Of a DNA stretch of 33,599 bases, positions 17,008 through 24,688 are shown in pieces; the stretch's first letter is position 1; every line of letters begins with the position of its first letter. The translations under genes were made by a program, and so were the position numbers. The stretch covers positions 1 to 33,599 of the forward strand of contig JAGRAE010000014.1 in the NCBI GenBank assembly GCA_020435005.1. The letters are read 5' to 3'. Source of the stretch: Bdellovibrionales bacterium. Lineage in GTDB: Bacteria; Bdellovibrionota; Bdellovibrionia; Bdellovibrionales; UBA1609. The notes beneath the pieces were generated by a model that worked only from the letters and a program-made list of their open reading frames with translations, had not been told where the DNA came from and ran no database searches.

Positions 17008-17109
17008 CTAATAGCTTATTCTCATGCCCATATCTGATGTATGGATAGGATCAAAAGAGGTAGAATCAATCTGCTTCTGTACTTTTTTAATTTTAATTGT
17101 ACTATTCAT
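17008..17109 (-). CDS. Micro-ORF with near-perfect Shine-Dalgarno (33 aa)
   Basis: AAAGGAGGTAGAA precedes the ATG at 17109, the strongest ribosome site in the window. The 33-residue product begins MNSTIKIKKVQKQID and ends FDPIHTSDMGMRISY, with a TAG stop. The first half is basic (five Lys in 12 residues) and the second is neutral to acidic. It resembles a leader-plus-core layout, but no Cys, double-Gly or other known precursor signature is present. It lies 77 nt after the PhoD-like gene and 95 nt before the 71-aa ORF, all on the same strand. It could be a secreted or modified peptide exported by the ABC protein, a small regulatory protein, or a translated leader. It is not rich in one amino acid as attenuator peptides are. 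Confidence 0.5.
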   Translation of the reverse strand: MNSTIKIKKVQKQIDSTSFDPIHTSDMGMRISY

Positions 17110-17151
17110 TTCTACCTCCTTTCATAGGTATAAATTTATTTATAAATGAAG

Positions 17152-17182
17152 TTTCATAAAAATAAAAGTTTTTTTTATGAAA
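17152..17182 (-). terminator. AT-only hairpin after the PhoD-like gene
   Basis: TTTCATAAAAA and TTTTTATGAAA form an 11-bp perfect inverted repeat with a 9-nt loop, 4 nt after the PhoD-like stop codon. It has almost no G/C pairs and no clean following U-tract, so termination would be weak. It separates the lipid operon from the micro-ORF/ABC operon. Confidence 0.35.
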
Positions 17183-17186
17183 AAAT

Positions 17187-18503
17187 TTAAAATTGGACTT
17201 TATTCAAATCAACTAGAAATTTAGATTTTCTTTTATCAAAAGACAAACAGTTAATTTGCCCAGTAACAACAGTTTTTGTAAATTGAGAATTTATTATTAA
17301 ATAGTTGTTTGAATTTGTACCTACGATTCTATCCTTATTTTTAAATACATAGTTAAAGCCTGGTACAGATCTTGAGTGAAAACTACTCGAAGTTAGCTCC
17401 AAAGTTTTATAACCTAGTAAATCTTCAGAAACATTAACGATTTCACTAAAGTGGACATCCCCTGAACACAAAATAAAAGGGGCATTTAGACTTTTTAATC
17501 TACTAAATGTCTCCTTAAATGCATCGGGATGTGTTTTACTGAAGTTTTCTGTTCTATCATAAGTAGTCGTCCATTGAGAGCCTTGCATTAACCAAGATAA
17601 TTTTTTTGAATTCACATTACTTTCAAGCCAACTCATTTGGTCATTACCAAAGAACTGTTCATCGTTGGCCCCTTTTTCAGAGCGAAAAGATCTATTATCT
17701 AAAAGATAGAAATCTTGATTATTTGTAGAAATTTTCTTCGAAACTCCTGGACCTTTAGTTAAGTTAACGTTTTCTTTAAATGGAAAAAAAATATTAAAAA
17801 TACCTTGAGATTCATGTTTAAGAACAAATGCACGATTTGAGTTGTTTAAACCATAATCATGATCATCCCATGTTGCAAATACCGGTTTCAAGTGTTGCCA
17901 ATAATAAATATCTAATGTGAGCCTAGCTTGTACATGACGCCCCCAGAGCCTTTGCTCACTCACTTCTTTAGAGCCTCCCCACTTGCGATCTATATAGACA
18001 GAATCTCCAACAAAAATAATAAAATCTGCATTTTGTTCTTGTAAACTCTGCCAGATTTCTTTTTTATGTGTACCGTCATACATACACGAGCCAAAAGCCC
18101 AGTACAAATTTTCTTTATTTAAATCTAATGTTTGAAAAGTTCTGTTGTCTAAGAACTTGCCATCCGATTCTCGGACAATTTTTAGCTCGTAGAAGTAATT
18201 TGGATCTAAATTTTCAATATATAGATTATAAATTACCCAGTCAGAAAAATCTTTTTCGTGTACTTCAATTTTATTTATATGAATGGAAAGAGAAAGACTT
18301 TGGTTATAGCATTCAAACTTATAATTGCTATTTTTTAAACCTAAAATACTAATTTGTGTACTTTGTGCTGAAGTTGCCCCTTGCAACATTGGCACACCCG
18401 AAGGGAAATCTTCACTTTTGTTAACTTGCCCTCCACTTGGAAATGAAAAGCTAAGCAATCCTAAACCTAAAATTTTATGAAAGTCTCTTCTTGAAAAGTT
18501 CAT
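17187..18503 (-). CDS. Tat-exported PhoD-like phosphatase/phosphodiesterase (438 aa)
   Basis: The N-terminus MNFSRRDFHKILGLGLLSFS is a Tat signal with the twin-arginine motif SRRDFHK. The body follows the PhoD family (alkaline phosphatase D / metallophosphoesterase). It has WAFGSCMYDG near 135, a metal-binding DFIIFVGDSVYIDR near 160-172, the hallmark FATWDDHDYG near 210, LLDNRSFRS, and the last metal motif ILCSGDVHFSEI near 345. PhoD enzymes hydrolyse phosphodiesters or phosphomonoesters, including phospholipids, in the cell envelope. GAGGGGG precedes the ATG. It follows the PlsC-like gene by 49 nt, so the family's phospholipase activity would fit membrane-lipid remodelling here. The spacing between motifs and the overall length are normal, and no catalytic residue appears to be missing. 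Confidence 0.9.
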   Translation of the reverse strand: MNFSRRDFHKILGLGLLSFSFPSGGQVNKSEDFPSGVPMLQGATSAQSTQISILGLKNSNYKFECYNQSLSLSIHINKIEVHEKDFSDWVIYNLYIENLDPNYFYELKIVRESDGKFLDNRTFQTLDLNKENLYWAFGSCMYDGTHKKEIWQSLQEQNADFIIFVGDSVYIDRKWGGSKEVSEQRLWGRHVQARLTLDIYYWQHLKPVFATWDDHDYGLNNSNRAFVLKHESQGIFNIFFPFKENVNLTKGPGVSKKISTNNQDFYLLDNRSFRSEKGANDEQFFGNDQMSWLESNVNSKKLSWLMQGSQWTTTYDRTENFSKTHPDAFKETFSRLKSLNAPFILCSGDVHFSEIVNVSEDLLGYKTLELTSSSFHSRSVPGFNYVFKNKDRIVGTNSNNYLIINSQFTKTVVTGQINCLSFDKRKSKFLVDLNKVQF

Positions 18504-18552
18504 AAATTCCCCCTCACTTAATGTATTTATACTAATATCATATGATTTAAAG

Positions 18553-19332
18553 TTATACGACTGGAATAAAAGATTTAACTACTAAATCATATGATTTTTC
18601 AGCTAAGGCTTGAGCTTCGTTAACTTCTATAGTTGGCAATTCAGATAAATATTCTAATTCAACTTCTATATTTGATTGCCCCATTAATCTCCATAAATGA
18701 GGAACAAAACTCATCCCTCCATACCAGAATAACAGATCGCGATTTTGTGGGCTTACCACTTGATTATTTATTTTCTTATAGTTTATGCAAATAGGTTTTA
18801 CAAATTTTTTACTAGCGATAGCTGCATTATACAAAGGTCTTCTAAAACGCAATACTGATTCGCCATTTGTACTTGTTGCCTCAGGAAAAATAGTTACATT
18901 TATTCCTCGCTTTAGAGCCTCAGAAATCTCATTAATTTCATTTTGAATGTTTGCTTTACTTCTTCTCTCTACATAAAGGCAACCACCCACCTGTGTCATA
19001 AACCCCAACACAGGTGTTTCTTTAATTTCCATTGAAGTCACAAAACAACTGGGAAACTGTGAAGTGGTTATGAGAATATCTATATAAGACAAATGATTTG
19101 ATACAATTAAATAACTATTACTACCATTTACTGTTTGACCCTTCGATTTTATAGTTATGCCTATTAAATTTAGTGCTCTATGCGTCCAAAATCTTAAAAA
19201 GGGATACATTGCATTTCTATATTCCCAAGGTCGTTTTCTATAGAAAAAATAAAGAACAAGCATATTTATCATATACATGACAATGTATATGATCATTAAT
19301 GTGAACTTAAAAAGTTGTTTTAATTTATACAA
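18553..19332 (-). CDS. 1-acyl-sn-glycerol-3-phosphate-type acyltransferase, PlsC/OlsA-like (259 aa)
   Basis: The gene starts with TTG immediately after the previous gene's TAG (TAGTTG). GGAGAG seven bases upstream supports this start; later ATGs would cut into the membrane anchor. Residues 10-30 are a hydrophobic membrane segment. The acyltransferase motifs are present: NHLSYIDI with His80 and Asp85 (HX4D) and FPEATSTNG at 149-157 (motif III). PlsC-family enzymes move an acyl chain onto a hydroxyl of a lysolipid. Because it directly follows an OlsB-like N-acyltransferase gene, the likely job is OlsA-like O-acylation of an N-acyl amino acid to give an aminolipid. A role in phosphatidate synthesis is the alternative. 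Confidence 0.88.
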   Translation of the reverse strand: MYKLKQLFKFTLMIIYIVMYMINMLVLYFFYRKRPWEYRNAMYPFLRFWTHRALNLIGITIKSKGQTVNGSNSYLIVSNHLSYIDILITTSQFPSCFVTSMEIKETPVLGFMTQVGGCLYVERRSKANIQNEINEISEALKRGINVTIFPEATSTNGESVLRFRRPLYNAAIASKKFVKPICINYKKINNQVVSPQNRDLLFWYGGMSFVPHLWRLMGQSNIEVELEYLSELPTIEVNEAQALAEKSYDLVVKSFIPVV

Positions 19333-20193
19333 CTATTCTCTCCAGGGTTTAAAGTAACGCTTATAATACATTGGATTAATATTTTCTAAATCTAAAACCG
19401 TAAAATAATCTGTGCATCCAAAACTTTTATCCAAAGCTGGCTCCCCATATATAAAAGCTCCCGCTGCCAAATATGATTTCATAAGTGAGGGAATGTATTG
19501 TTCAATATCAAAGTTCTCTTCTTTAACAATTTGTAATTTTGAAAAGTGTGGATACACGTATTTTTTAGTTGGGTGAATATTAAATTTGTTACCTTGATAT
19601 TCTTTTTGACAAAAATTGAGAACGGATGCTGCTAATTCCGAATCTGTAGTGCGCACACTTGTACAGCCAAATAAATAGCTGGCTTCTGTCAACAAAACAT
19701 ATTTTGCCAAGCCTCTCCAAATTAAACTGATACTCGCTCCGGTTCTGTAATCTGGGTGAATACATGCTCTACCCAATTCAACTTTTACACCTGGTGATCT
19801 TTTAAATTCATTGATTTCAAATTCACTATCTGAATAAAACTCATTGGTAAATGAAGAACACATTAATCTATATGTTCCAATAATTTTCTGGGTGGCCTGA
19901 TCAATAAGTATGACATGATCTCCCAATAGGTCCAACTTATCAAAGTCAATCTCAGAAAACTTCATTTTCACGCCATATGTTTCTGTAAAAATATTGTATC
20001 TAAGTTTTAAAACTTCCCACAGTTCTTTTGAATTACTAACTGTTTTAATTGTGTAACCATGAAAATCAAAAGAGAAGGATACTTTTGGGTAAAATGATTT
20101 TAATTTTAACTCTAAATACCTTTTTTTAAAAGACTCCCATCTTAGAGATTTTGCTGATGACCTCAAAATGTTTCTTGCTGTTTGAGTATTCAT
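19333..20193 (-). CDS. OlsB-like GNAT N-acyltransferase (hemolysin-like family, 286 aa)
   Basis: The sequence has the acyl-ACP-using GNAT fold (Acetyltransf_5). LWEVLKLRYNIFTETYGVKM is the N-terminal helix, IIGTYRLMCSS the core strand, KVELGRACIHPDYRTG the signature, and YLFGCTSVRT a later strand. OlsB transfers a 3-hydroxyacyl chain from ACP to the amino group of ornithine; relatives use lysine, glycine or other amines. The ATG at 20193 overlaps the M20 gene stop (ATGA) and has GGGAGG upstream, and the next gene is PlsC-like. This gives an OlsB-OlsA order typical of ornithine-lipid-type synthesis. The C-terminal ~60 residues (LMKSYLAAGAFIYGEPALDK) also match the family. The amino acid substrate cannot be read from the sequence. 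Confidence 0.85.
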   Translation of the reverse strand: MNTQTARNILRSSAKSLRWESFKKRYLELKLKSFYPKVSFSFDFHGYTIKTVSNSKELWEVLKLRYNIFTETYGVKMKFSEIDFDKLDLLGDHVILIDQATQKIIGTYRLMCSSFTNEFYSDSEFEINEFKRSPGVKVELGRACIHPDYRTGASISLIWRGLAKYVLLTEASYLFGCTSVRTTDSELAASVLNFCQKEYQGNKFNIHPTKKYVYPHFSKLQIVKEENFDIEQYIPSLMKSYLAAGAFIYGEPALDKSFGCTDYFTVLDLENINPMYYKRYFKPWRE

Positions 20194-21413
20194 AAAAATT
20201 CCCTCCCGACTTTTAAAAGTGGATTGTTTATATTCTTTAAAAAATGAAACAGCACCGAGCTGCGAGACTTTAAAGAGGAAATCTGTATATACTCTCTATT
20301 TGTGTGCATTCCACCGCCTATTGCGCCTAAGCCATCAATACATACAGAACCTTTATGACTCATGTAATTGACATCTGAAGCTCCACCGGAATGAATGGCA
20401 CTAGCTGTATAATTCTCTTCACTATGAATTAATTTTTTTAATAAAGTAAAGTATGGCTTTGAAGCATCTACTTCACTAAATGCCGGACAATCGTCTGCAA
20501 TACTAAATTTAATGTCACATTTATGACCTTGAACTGTAGATAACTCACCTTGATTTAAAATTTCTGTTAAATCTTTGTGCAAATTGTCTTTAGTTTCATT
20601 GCACTCAAATCTAAAATCTAACTTTGAAGTAACATCTCCACATACTACATTATATTTATCTTTAGAGGACCTTGTAGACCCAACATTTAGTTTAACATTT
20701 CTATACTTATCTTTAAGTTTTAATATTTTAACTAATTTAAAAGCCCACTCATGAGCTGCATTTAACTCTTCACCTTGACACCTTCCAGAATGAGCTTCTA
20801 TTCCCTGAATAGTTATGTCATACCATCTATTTCCATGGCGACTATGTATAATATCACCATCATTCATCGCTGGTTCAAATCCTAGAATTAAATCACTTTT
20901 TTTACCAAGACTTGATAATTGTTGCCTAAAACCATCGGATCCTAATTCTTCATTAGGCACACATACAAATTGAATATTAAATTGCGGTCGAGTATGGCTT
21001 AAAAACATTCTTAAACCTTCAAGAGCAATTACAATTCCACCTTTATTGTCTATAACTCCTGGACCAAATAACTTGCCTTTTTCTAAATTCACACCTTCTA
21101 GACCATATTGTTGACTGTCTAAGACTGTATCGGCATGCATGACAAGTGAGATTGTTTTTGCTGATTTTGCATGAAAAAAACCTACTAACATTGGCGCAAA
21201 ATGATTTTTTTCATGCATTATAAATTGAGTTGTTAAACCTAAATTGTGAAGCTCTCTTGCTACCCATTTTTGAACAGAGAAAACTCCCTCGATATTTCTT
21301 GTTGGTGAATCCAATTCAACAAGCTCAATTAAGTTTTTAAAACATCGACCTCTTAAAAACTCTGATGAGCTTTTTAGTTGAGTTTGTTTAAAATTCTGTG
21401 ATGTATAAATCAT
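20190..21413 (-). CDS. M20 family metallohydrolase (deacylase/peptidase, 407 aa)
   Basis: I use the ATG at 21413. A TTG eight codons earlier (21437) is in frame, but neither start has a strong ribosome site. Di-zinc ligands of the M20 family are visible: VMHADTV (His93, Asp95), VIDNKGG (Asp122), VPNEELGSDG (Glu155/156), FEPAMNDG (Glu180) and the late HSGGASDVNYMS. The dimerisation/lid domain lies between ~190 and 310 (HSGRCQGEELNAAHEW). M20 enzymes include ArgE (acetylornithine deacetylase), DapE, carboxypeptidase G2 and aminoacylases. It overlaps the OlsB-like gene by 4 nt. An attractive but unproven idea is that it frees the amino acid head group, or degrades N-acyl amino acids, for the aminolipid pathway. 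Confidence 0.88.
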   Translation of the reverse strand: MIYTSQNFKQTQLKSSSEFLRGRCFKNLIELVELDSPTRNIEGVFSVQKWVARELHNLGLTTQFIMHEKNHFAPMLVGFFHAKSAKTISLVMHADTVLDSQQYGLEGVNLEKGKLFGPGVIDNKGGIVIALEGLRMFLSHTRPQFNIQFVCVPNEELGSDGFRQQLSSLGKKSDLILGFEPAMNDGDIIHSRHGNRWYDITIQGIEAHSGRCQGEELNAAHEWAFKLVKILKLKDKYRNVKLNVGSTRSSKDKYNVVCGDVTSKLDFRFECNETKDNLHKDLTEILNQGELSTVQGHKCDIKFSIADDCPAFSEVDASKPYFTLLKKLIHSEENYTASAIHSGGASDVNYMSHKGSVCIDGLGAIGGGMHTNREYIQISSLKSRSSVLFHFLKNINNPLLKVGREFL

Positions 21414-21489
21414 ATTTTGACTTAAGTATAACAACAATTTTAAAACACAAGATTAGAATTCGATGAGCTTTTTTAGAAATAGTCTATTT

Positions 21490-22212
21490 TTAAGCATAAA
21501 TTTGTTTTTGGTATTCATTTTCCTGCGTATTCTCATAGAAAACGAATTTAATCCTTTGTTTTCTAATGGCTTCAAGAATATCTGCAGGGTTCTTTTTGCA
21601 ATCAAGCAGTGTTTTCCATGATCTCATATGATGAGGATGGTGAAAGTCACTATTAGCAATCAAAGGTAAACCACTAGTCAAAACTTCATCAAACATGTGA
21701 GGACCACTTGCTACTTCCCAAGCATCAATTACTGATGCTAACTCCCAACGGTTGTCCCATAAATGATATGTTTGTGGCTCTACTTTTCGTGTCCAAACAG
21801 GATGGGCCGCAATACATAAGCCATCTTGTTTATGTATATCAATAGCCAAGTCATAGGGGTCTTGAAGAGGGTTAATATAGTTTTCAACGTTAATCGCTAA
21901 GACATGGGCTGATCTTGAATTTATTAGAGAATTTTTTGTTAACTCGACCCCTGGTAAAACTAATAGCCTATATTGAAACCAAGCTCGCTCGGCTTCGGCT
22001 TGGAGTGTTTCCAAATATAAATTCCAGGTCTTCTGGGTGAGTGTTTTATCAAGATAGTTGGCGGCCATTCCGCAAAGGCTTTGGTTATCACACAAGTGGT
22101 CAGTGATCGAGATTACATCAAAGCCCCTCATTCCGTAATAGTCGATCACCTCAGGTATCGAAAGACGACCATCACTAAAATTTGTATGTATATGGAAATC
22201 ACCCAGTAACAT
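21490..22212 (-). CDS. PHP-domain metal-dependent hydrolase (240 aa)
   Basis: This is a PHP (polymerase and histidinol phosphatase) fold protein. DFHIHTNFSDG carries His7 and His9, SITDHLCDN carries Asp38 and His39, an internal LPGVEL and CIAAHPVW supply further metal ligands, and ANSDFHHPHH is the last metal motif. Relatives hydrolyse phosphate esters (histidinol phosphatase, 3',5'-nucleoside bisphosphate phosphatase) or act as exonucleases. Specificity cannot be read here. It is on its own side of a short gap, 65 nt after the cystathionine beta-synthase gene, and has no strong Shine-Dalgarno. It probably shares that gene's transcript. Confidence 0.85.
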   Translation of the reverse strand: MLLGDFHIHTNFSDGRLSIPEVIDYYGMRGFDVISITDHLCDNQSLCGMAANYLDKTLTQKTWNLYLETLQAEAERAWFQYRLLVLPGVELTKNSLINSRSAHVLAINVENYINPLQDPYDLAIDIHKQDGLCIAAHPVWTRKVEPQTYHLWDNRWELASVIDAWEVASGPHMFDEVLTSGLPLIANSDFHHPHHMRSWKTLLDCKKNPADILEAIRKQRIKFVFYENTQENEYQKQIYA

Positions 22213-22220
22213 ATTAAAAT

Positions 22221-22235
22221 ACTAATTAAATTAGT
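22221..22235. promoter_or_regulatory. Palindrome just upstream of the PHP gene
   Basis: ACTAATT-A-AATTAGT is a perfect 7-bp inverted repeat with one central base, lying 9-23 nt before the ATG at 22212. It could be a small operator. It is AT-only apart from two G/C pairs and may be chance. Confidence 0.25.
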
Positions 22236-22277
22236 TTTTAAATTTAATGAGTGATTAGTAAGAACTCTGTTAGATCT

Positions 22278-23231
22278 TTAAAGACTGAAATTATTTTTAC
22301 TCAGCCATTCTTCATCTAAAAACTTGGACATGTAATTGCGTATTCCATCAGGCAAAATAACCACACAATTTTGTCCTGAGCTTAAACTTTGCGCCTCTTG
22401 AAGAGCGGCTGCCATAGCTGAACCACTTGAACCACCACATAATAGTCCCTCTTCTTTGATTAAGCGTCTAGCTAGATGGAAAGACTCTTTATCTTCTGTT
22501 TTTACCCATTTATCAATAAGTGAACGATTGAGTACCTCTGGGATAAAGTCATATCCGATACCTTCGACTTGATAAGATTTAATTTCTTCATCACCAGCCA
22601 GTATTGAGCCCACAGGGTCAGCACCAACAATTTTACAATTTGGATTGTGTTCTTTCATAAATGTGGCGATACCACTAATAGTTCCACCTGTTCCCGCTCC
22701 GCCAACAACCATATCTACTTTTCCATTGAGATCTTCCCAAATTTCCAATGCTGTTCCCTCAATGTGGGCCATGGGATTTGCTGGATTTGCATATTGATCT
22801 AAAATATGAGCATTGGGTAGCTCCTGTTCCATTCTCTTAGCCACAGAAATATGACTATCCGGGTGTTCAGAAGCCACTTCAGTAGGTGTACGTACAATTT
22901 CTGCACCCAATGCCTCCATGGCAACTTGTTTTTCTTTACTCATTTTCTCCGGCATAACAATGATTACTTTATACCCACGAACAGCACCGACTAAACATAA
23001 ACCAATACCTGTATTACCGCTTGTTGGTTCAATAAGCGTATCTCCAGGCTTGATGCGTCCCTCTTTTTCAGCTTCTATAATCATACGATAAGCGATGCGA
23101 TCCTTGATAGATCCACCGGGGTTAAAATACTCACACTTGGCATACAAGTTACAGGCTAAGCCTTTAGACATATTATGAATCTTAACTAAAGGTGTTTTAC
23201 CAATTGTGTCTAAAATTGAATCAAAAACCAT
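22278..23231 (-). CDS. Cystathionine beta-synthase catalytic core (PLP-dependent, 317 aa)
   Basis: The fold is that of PLP-dependent beta-substituting enzymes. NPGGSIKDR carries the PLP lysine (Lys43), EPTSGNTGIGL (71-75) binds the substrate carboxylate, and GGAGTGGTISG (178-184) binds the PLP phosphate. Several stretches (AVRGYKVIIVMPEKMSKEK, AEIVRTPTE, YQVEGIGYDFIP, EGLLCGGSSGS) are closer to animal cystathionine beta-synthase than to CysK as I remember them. So I call cystathionine formation from serine and homocysteine; cysteine synthase is the alternative. It has neither the N-terminal haem-binding extension nor the C-terminal CBS pair of the human enzyme. AGAGGAA precedes the ATG. It follows the AGCS symporter gene by 74 nt. 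The upstream nucleoside phosphorylase could belong to the same sulphur/adenosine recycling, but that is loose inference. Confidence 0.88.
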   Translation of the reverse strand: MVFDSILDTIGKTPLVKIHNMSKGLACNLYAKCEYFNPGGSIKDRIAYRMIIEAEKEGRIKPGDTLIEPTSGNTGIGLCLVGAVRGYKVIIVMPEKMSKEKQVAMEALGAEIVRTPTEVASEHPDSHISVAKRMEQELPNAHILDQYANPANPMAHIEGTALEIWEDLNGKVDMVVGGAGTGGTISGIATFMKEHNPNCKIVGADPVGSILAGDEEIKSYQVEGIGYDFIPEVLNRSLIDKWVKTEDKESFHLARRLIKEEGLLCGGSSGSAMAAALQEAQSLSSGQNCVVILPDGIRNYMSKFLDEEWLSKNNFSL

Positions 23232-23305
23232 AAATTCCTCTTTATAATATAGATAAGTGGTAGCTTAGGGAGAATTGTTTAAAATGGCAAAACCTTTGCG
23301 CTGCG

Positions 23306-24688
23306 CTAGCCATCAACATACTTCTGAAAATAAAGCTTAAGGGCATCTTTGACTTTTGGAGCTAAAATCAAAGTGGCTGCCATATTAGGAAAAGCCATTA
23401 ACCCTAAACCCGCATCAATAAAGTTTAATACTGTTTCTAAAGGGAAAATAGCTCCCAGCCAAATGCTCGTCGAGAAAAAGATAATATATGTCTTCTCCCC
23501 TAGCCCCCAACGCCCTTTAAATAAAAAGTTCCAACATTTTTCATTATAATTGGCCATTCCTATCATCGTTGTTACAGAAAATAGAATAATTGAGACACCT
23601 AATATATGTCCGCCCCAATCGGGTATGCCTTTTTCAAAAGCGGCTAAAGTTAATAATACACCTTCTGTTTGTGTATAAGATTTTTCAGGAAAACTAATTA
23701 AAATCACCAAGGCTGTCATCGTACAAATAATTAAAGTGTCTATTAACGGCCCTAACATGGCGACCAGCCCCTCGCTCACTGGCTCATTTGTTTTCGCATT
23801 ACTATGGGCCATGGGTGCTGTACCAATTCCCGCCTCATTTGAAAAAGCCGCTCTCCTCACCCCAATGATCATCACTTCTTTAAAAGCCCAACCCAGTGTT
23901 CCTCCTGAAATGGCCACTGGATTGATAGCTTCCTGTACGATGCTCCATAAGATTGAAGGAATGAGCTCAATATTTTGAATTAAAATAAATGTACAACTCA
24001 ATACATAAACAACACACATAAAAGGAACAATTGAGGAAGTAAATTGTGCTATTCGTCGTATTCCTCCCATTAAAATATAGGCAATTAGAAATGCCGAAAA
24101 CAAACCCACCCAAGATCTTTCCATGGAATAATGACTATTCATGTAATCTGCAAGTTGATTGACATTGTACATAGCCATACAGCCCAACAATCCAAAAAAT
24201 GCAAATAAATAGGCTAACCAATGGAATTTTTTTGGCAATGCATTTTTTATGACATACATAGGTCCACCTTGCACTTCCCCTCTGTAGTCTATTCCTCTGT
24301 ACATTAAAGCCAGTGTGCATTCAAAAAACTTAGTATTCATTCCCAGAAAAGCTGCTACCCACATCCAAAATACTGCTCCAGGGCCTCCAGATGAAATGGC
24401 GACAGCGACACCACCAATATTCCCTAGCCCCACTGTGGCAGCAATGGCATTTGTCAGTGCTTTAAAATGAGAGAGTTGTCCCTTTGCCTTTTCTTCATCA
24501 GTGTGATGGAACTTTCCAGAAACAAGTTTTAGCGCCATAAGAAAGCCAGTTAAGGGCAAACCTCTAGAAAAAACAAATAGATAAAATCCACCACCTATCA
24601 ACACTGTAATTAAAGGCCAGCCCCAGGCAAAATCAGCTAAGGTACTGGCTATTTTGCCCATGAGTATTTTAAATTCGTTCAAGACCAT
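23306..24688 (-). CDS. Alanine/glycine:cation symporter family protein (AGCS, 460 aa)
   Basis: This is a polytopic membrane protein with about ten hydrophobic segments and the AGCS signatures. These include GNIGGVAVAISSGGPGAVFW near 90-110, NTKFFECTLALMYRG, GGPMYVIKN, and the long conserved FSNEAGIGTAPMAHSNAKTN in the middle. The family imports small neutral amino acids with sodium (or H+). I prefer the ATG at 24688, preceded by GGGGT; it overlaps the nucleoside phosphorylase stop by 10 nt. A TTG at 24697 is the next option. The overlap shows translational coupling. Import of alanine, glycine or serine would feed the serine-using cystathionine synthase encoded next, which is an inference. Confidence 0.9.
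   Translation of the reverse strand: MVLNEFKILMGKIASTLADFAWGWPLITVLIGGGFYLFVFSRGLPLTGFLMALKLVSGKFHHTDEEKAKGQLSHFKALTNAIAATVGLGNIGGVAVAISSGGPGAVFWMWVAAFLGMNTKFFECTLALMYRGIDYRGEVQGGPMYVIKNALPKKFHWLAYLFAFFGLLGCMAMYNVNQLADYMNSHYSMERSWVGLFSAFLIAYILMGGIRRIAQFTSSIVPFMCVVYVLSCTFILIQNIELIPSILWSIVQEAINPVAISGGTLGWAFKEVMIIGVRRAAFSNEAGIGTAPMAHSNAKTNEPVSEGLVAMLGPLIDTLIICTMTALVILISFPEKSYTQTEGVLLTLAAFEKGIPDWGGHILGVSIILFSVTTMIGMANYNEKCWNFLFKGRWGLGEKTYIIFFSTSIWLGAIFPLETVLNFIDAGLGLMAFPNMAATLILAPKVKDALKLYFQKYVDG

Noticed and set aside
17129-17144. TATAAAT-TT-ATTTATA palindrome upstream of the 33-aa ORF as an operator
   Set aside because: It is purely A/T, and such palindromes are common by chance in DNA this AT-rich.
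23287-23299. GCAAA-ACC-TTTGC hairpin after the AGCS gene as a terminator
   Set aside because: The stem is only 5 bp with a 3-nt loop and a poor T-run; not enough to call.
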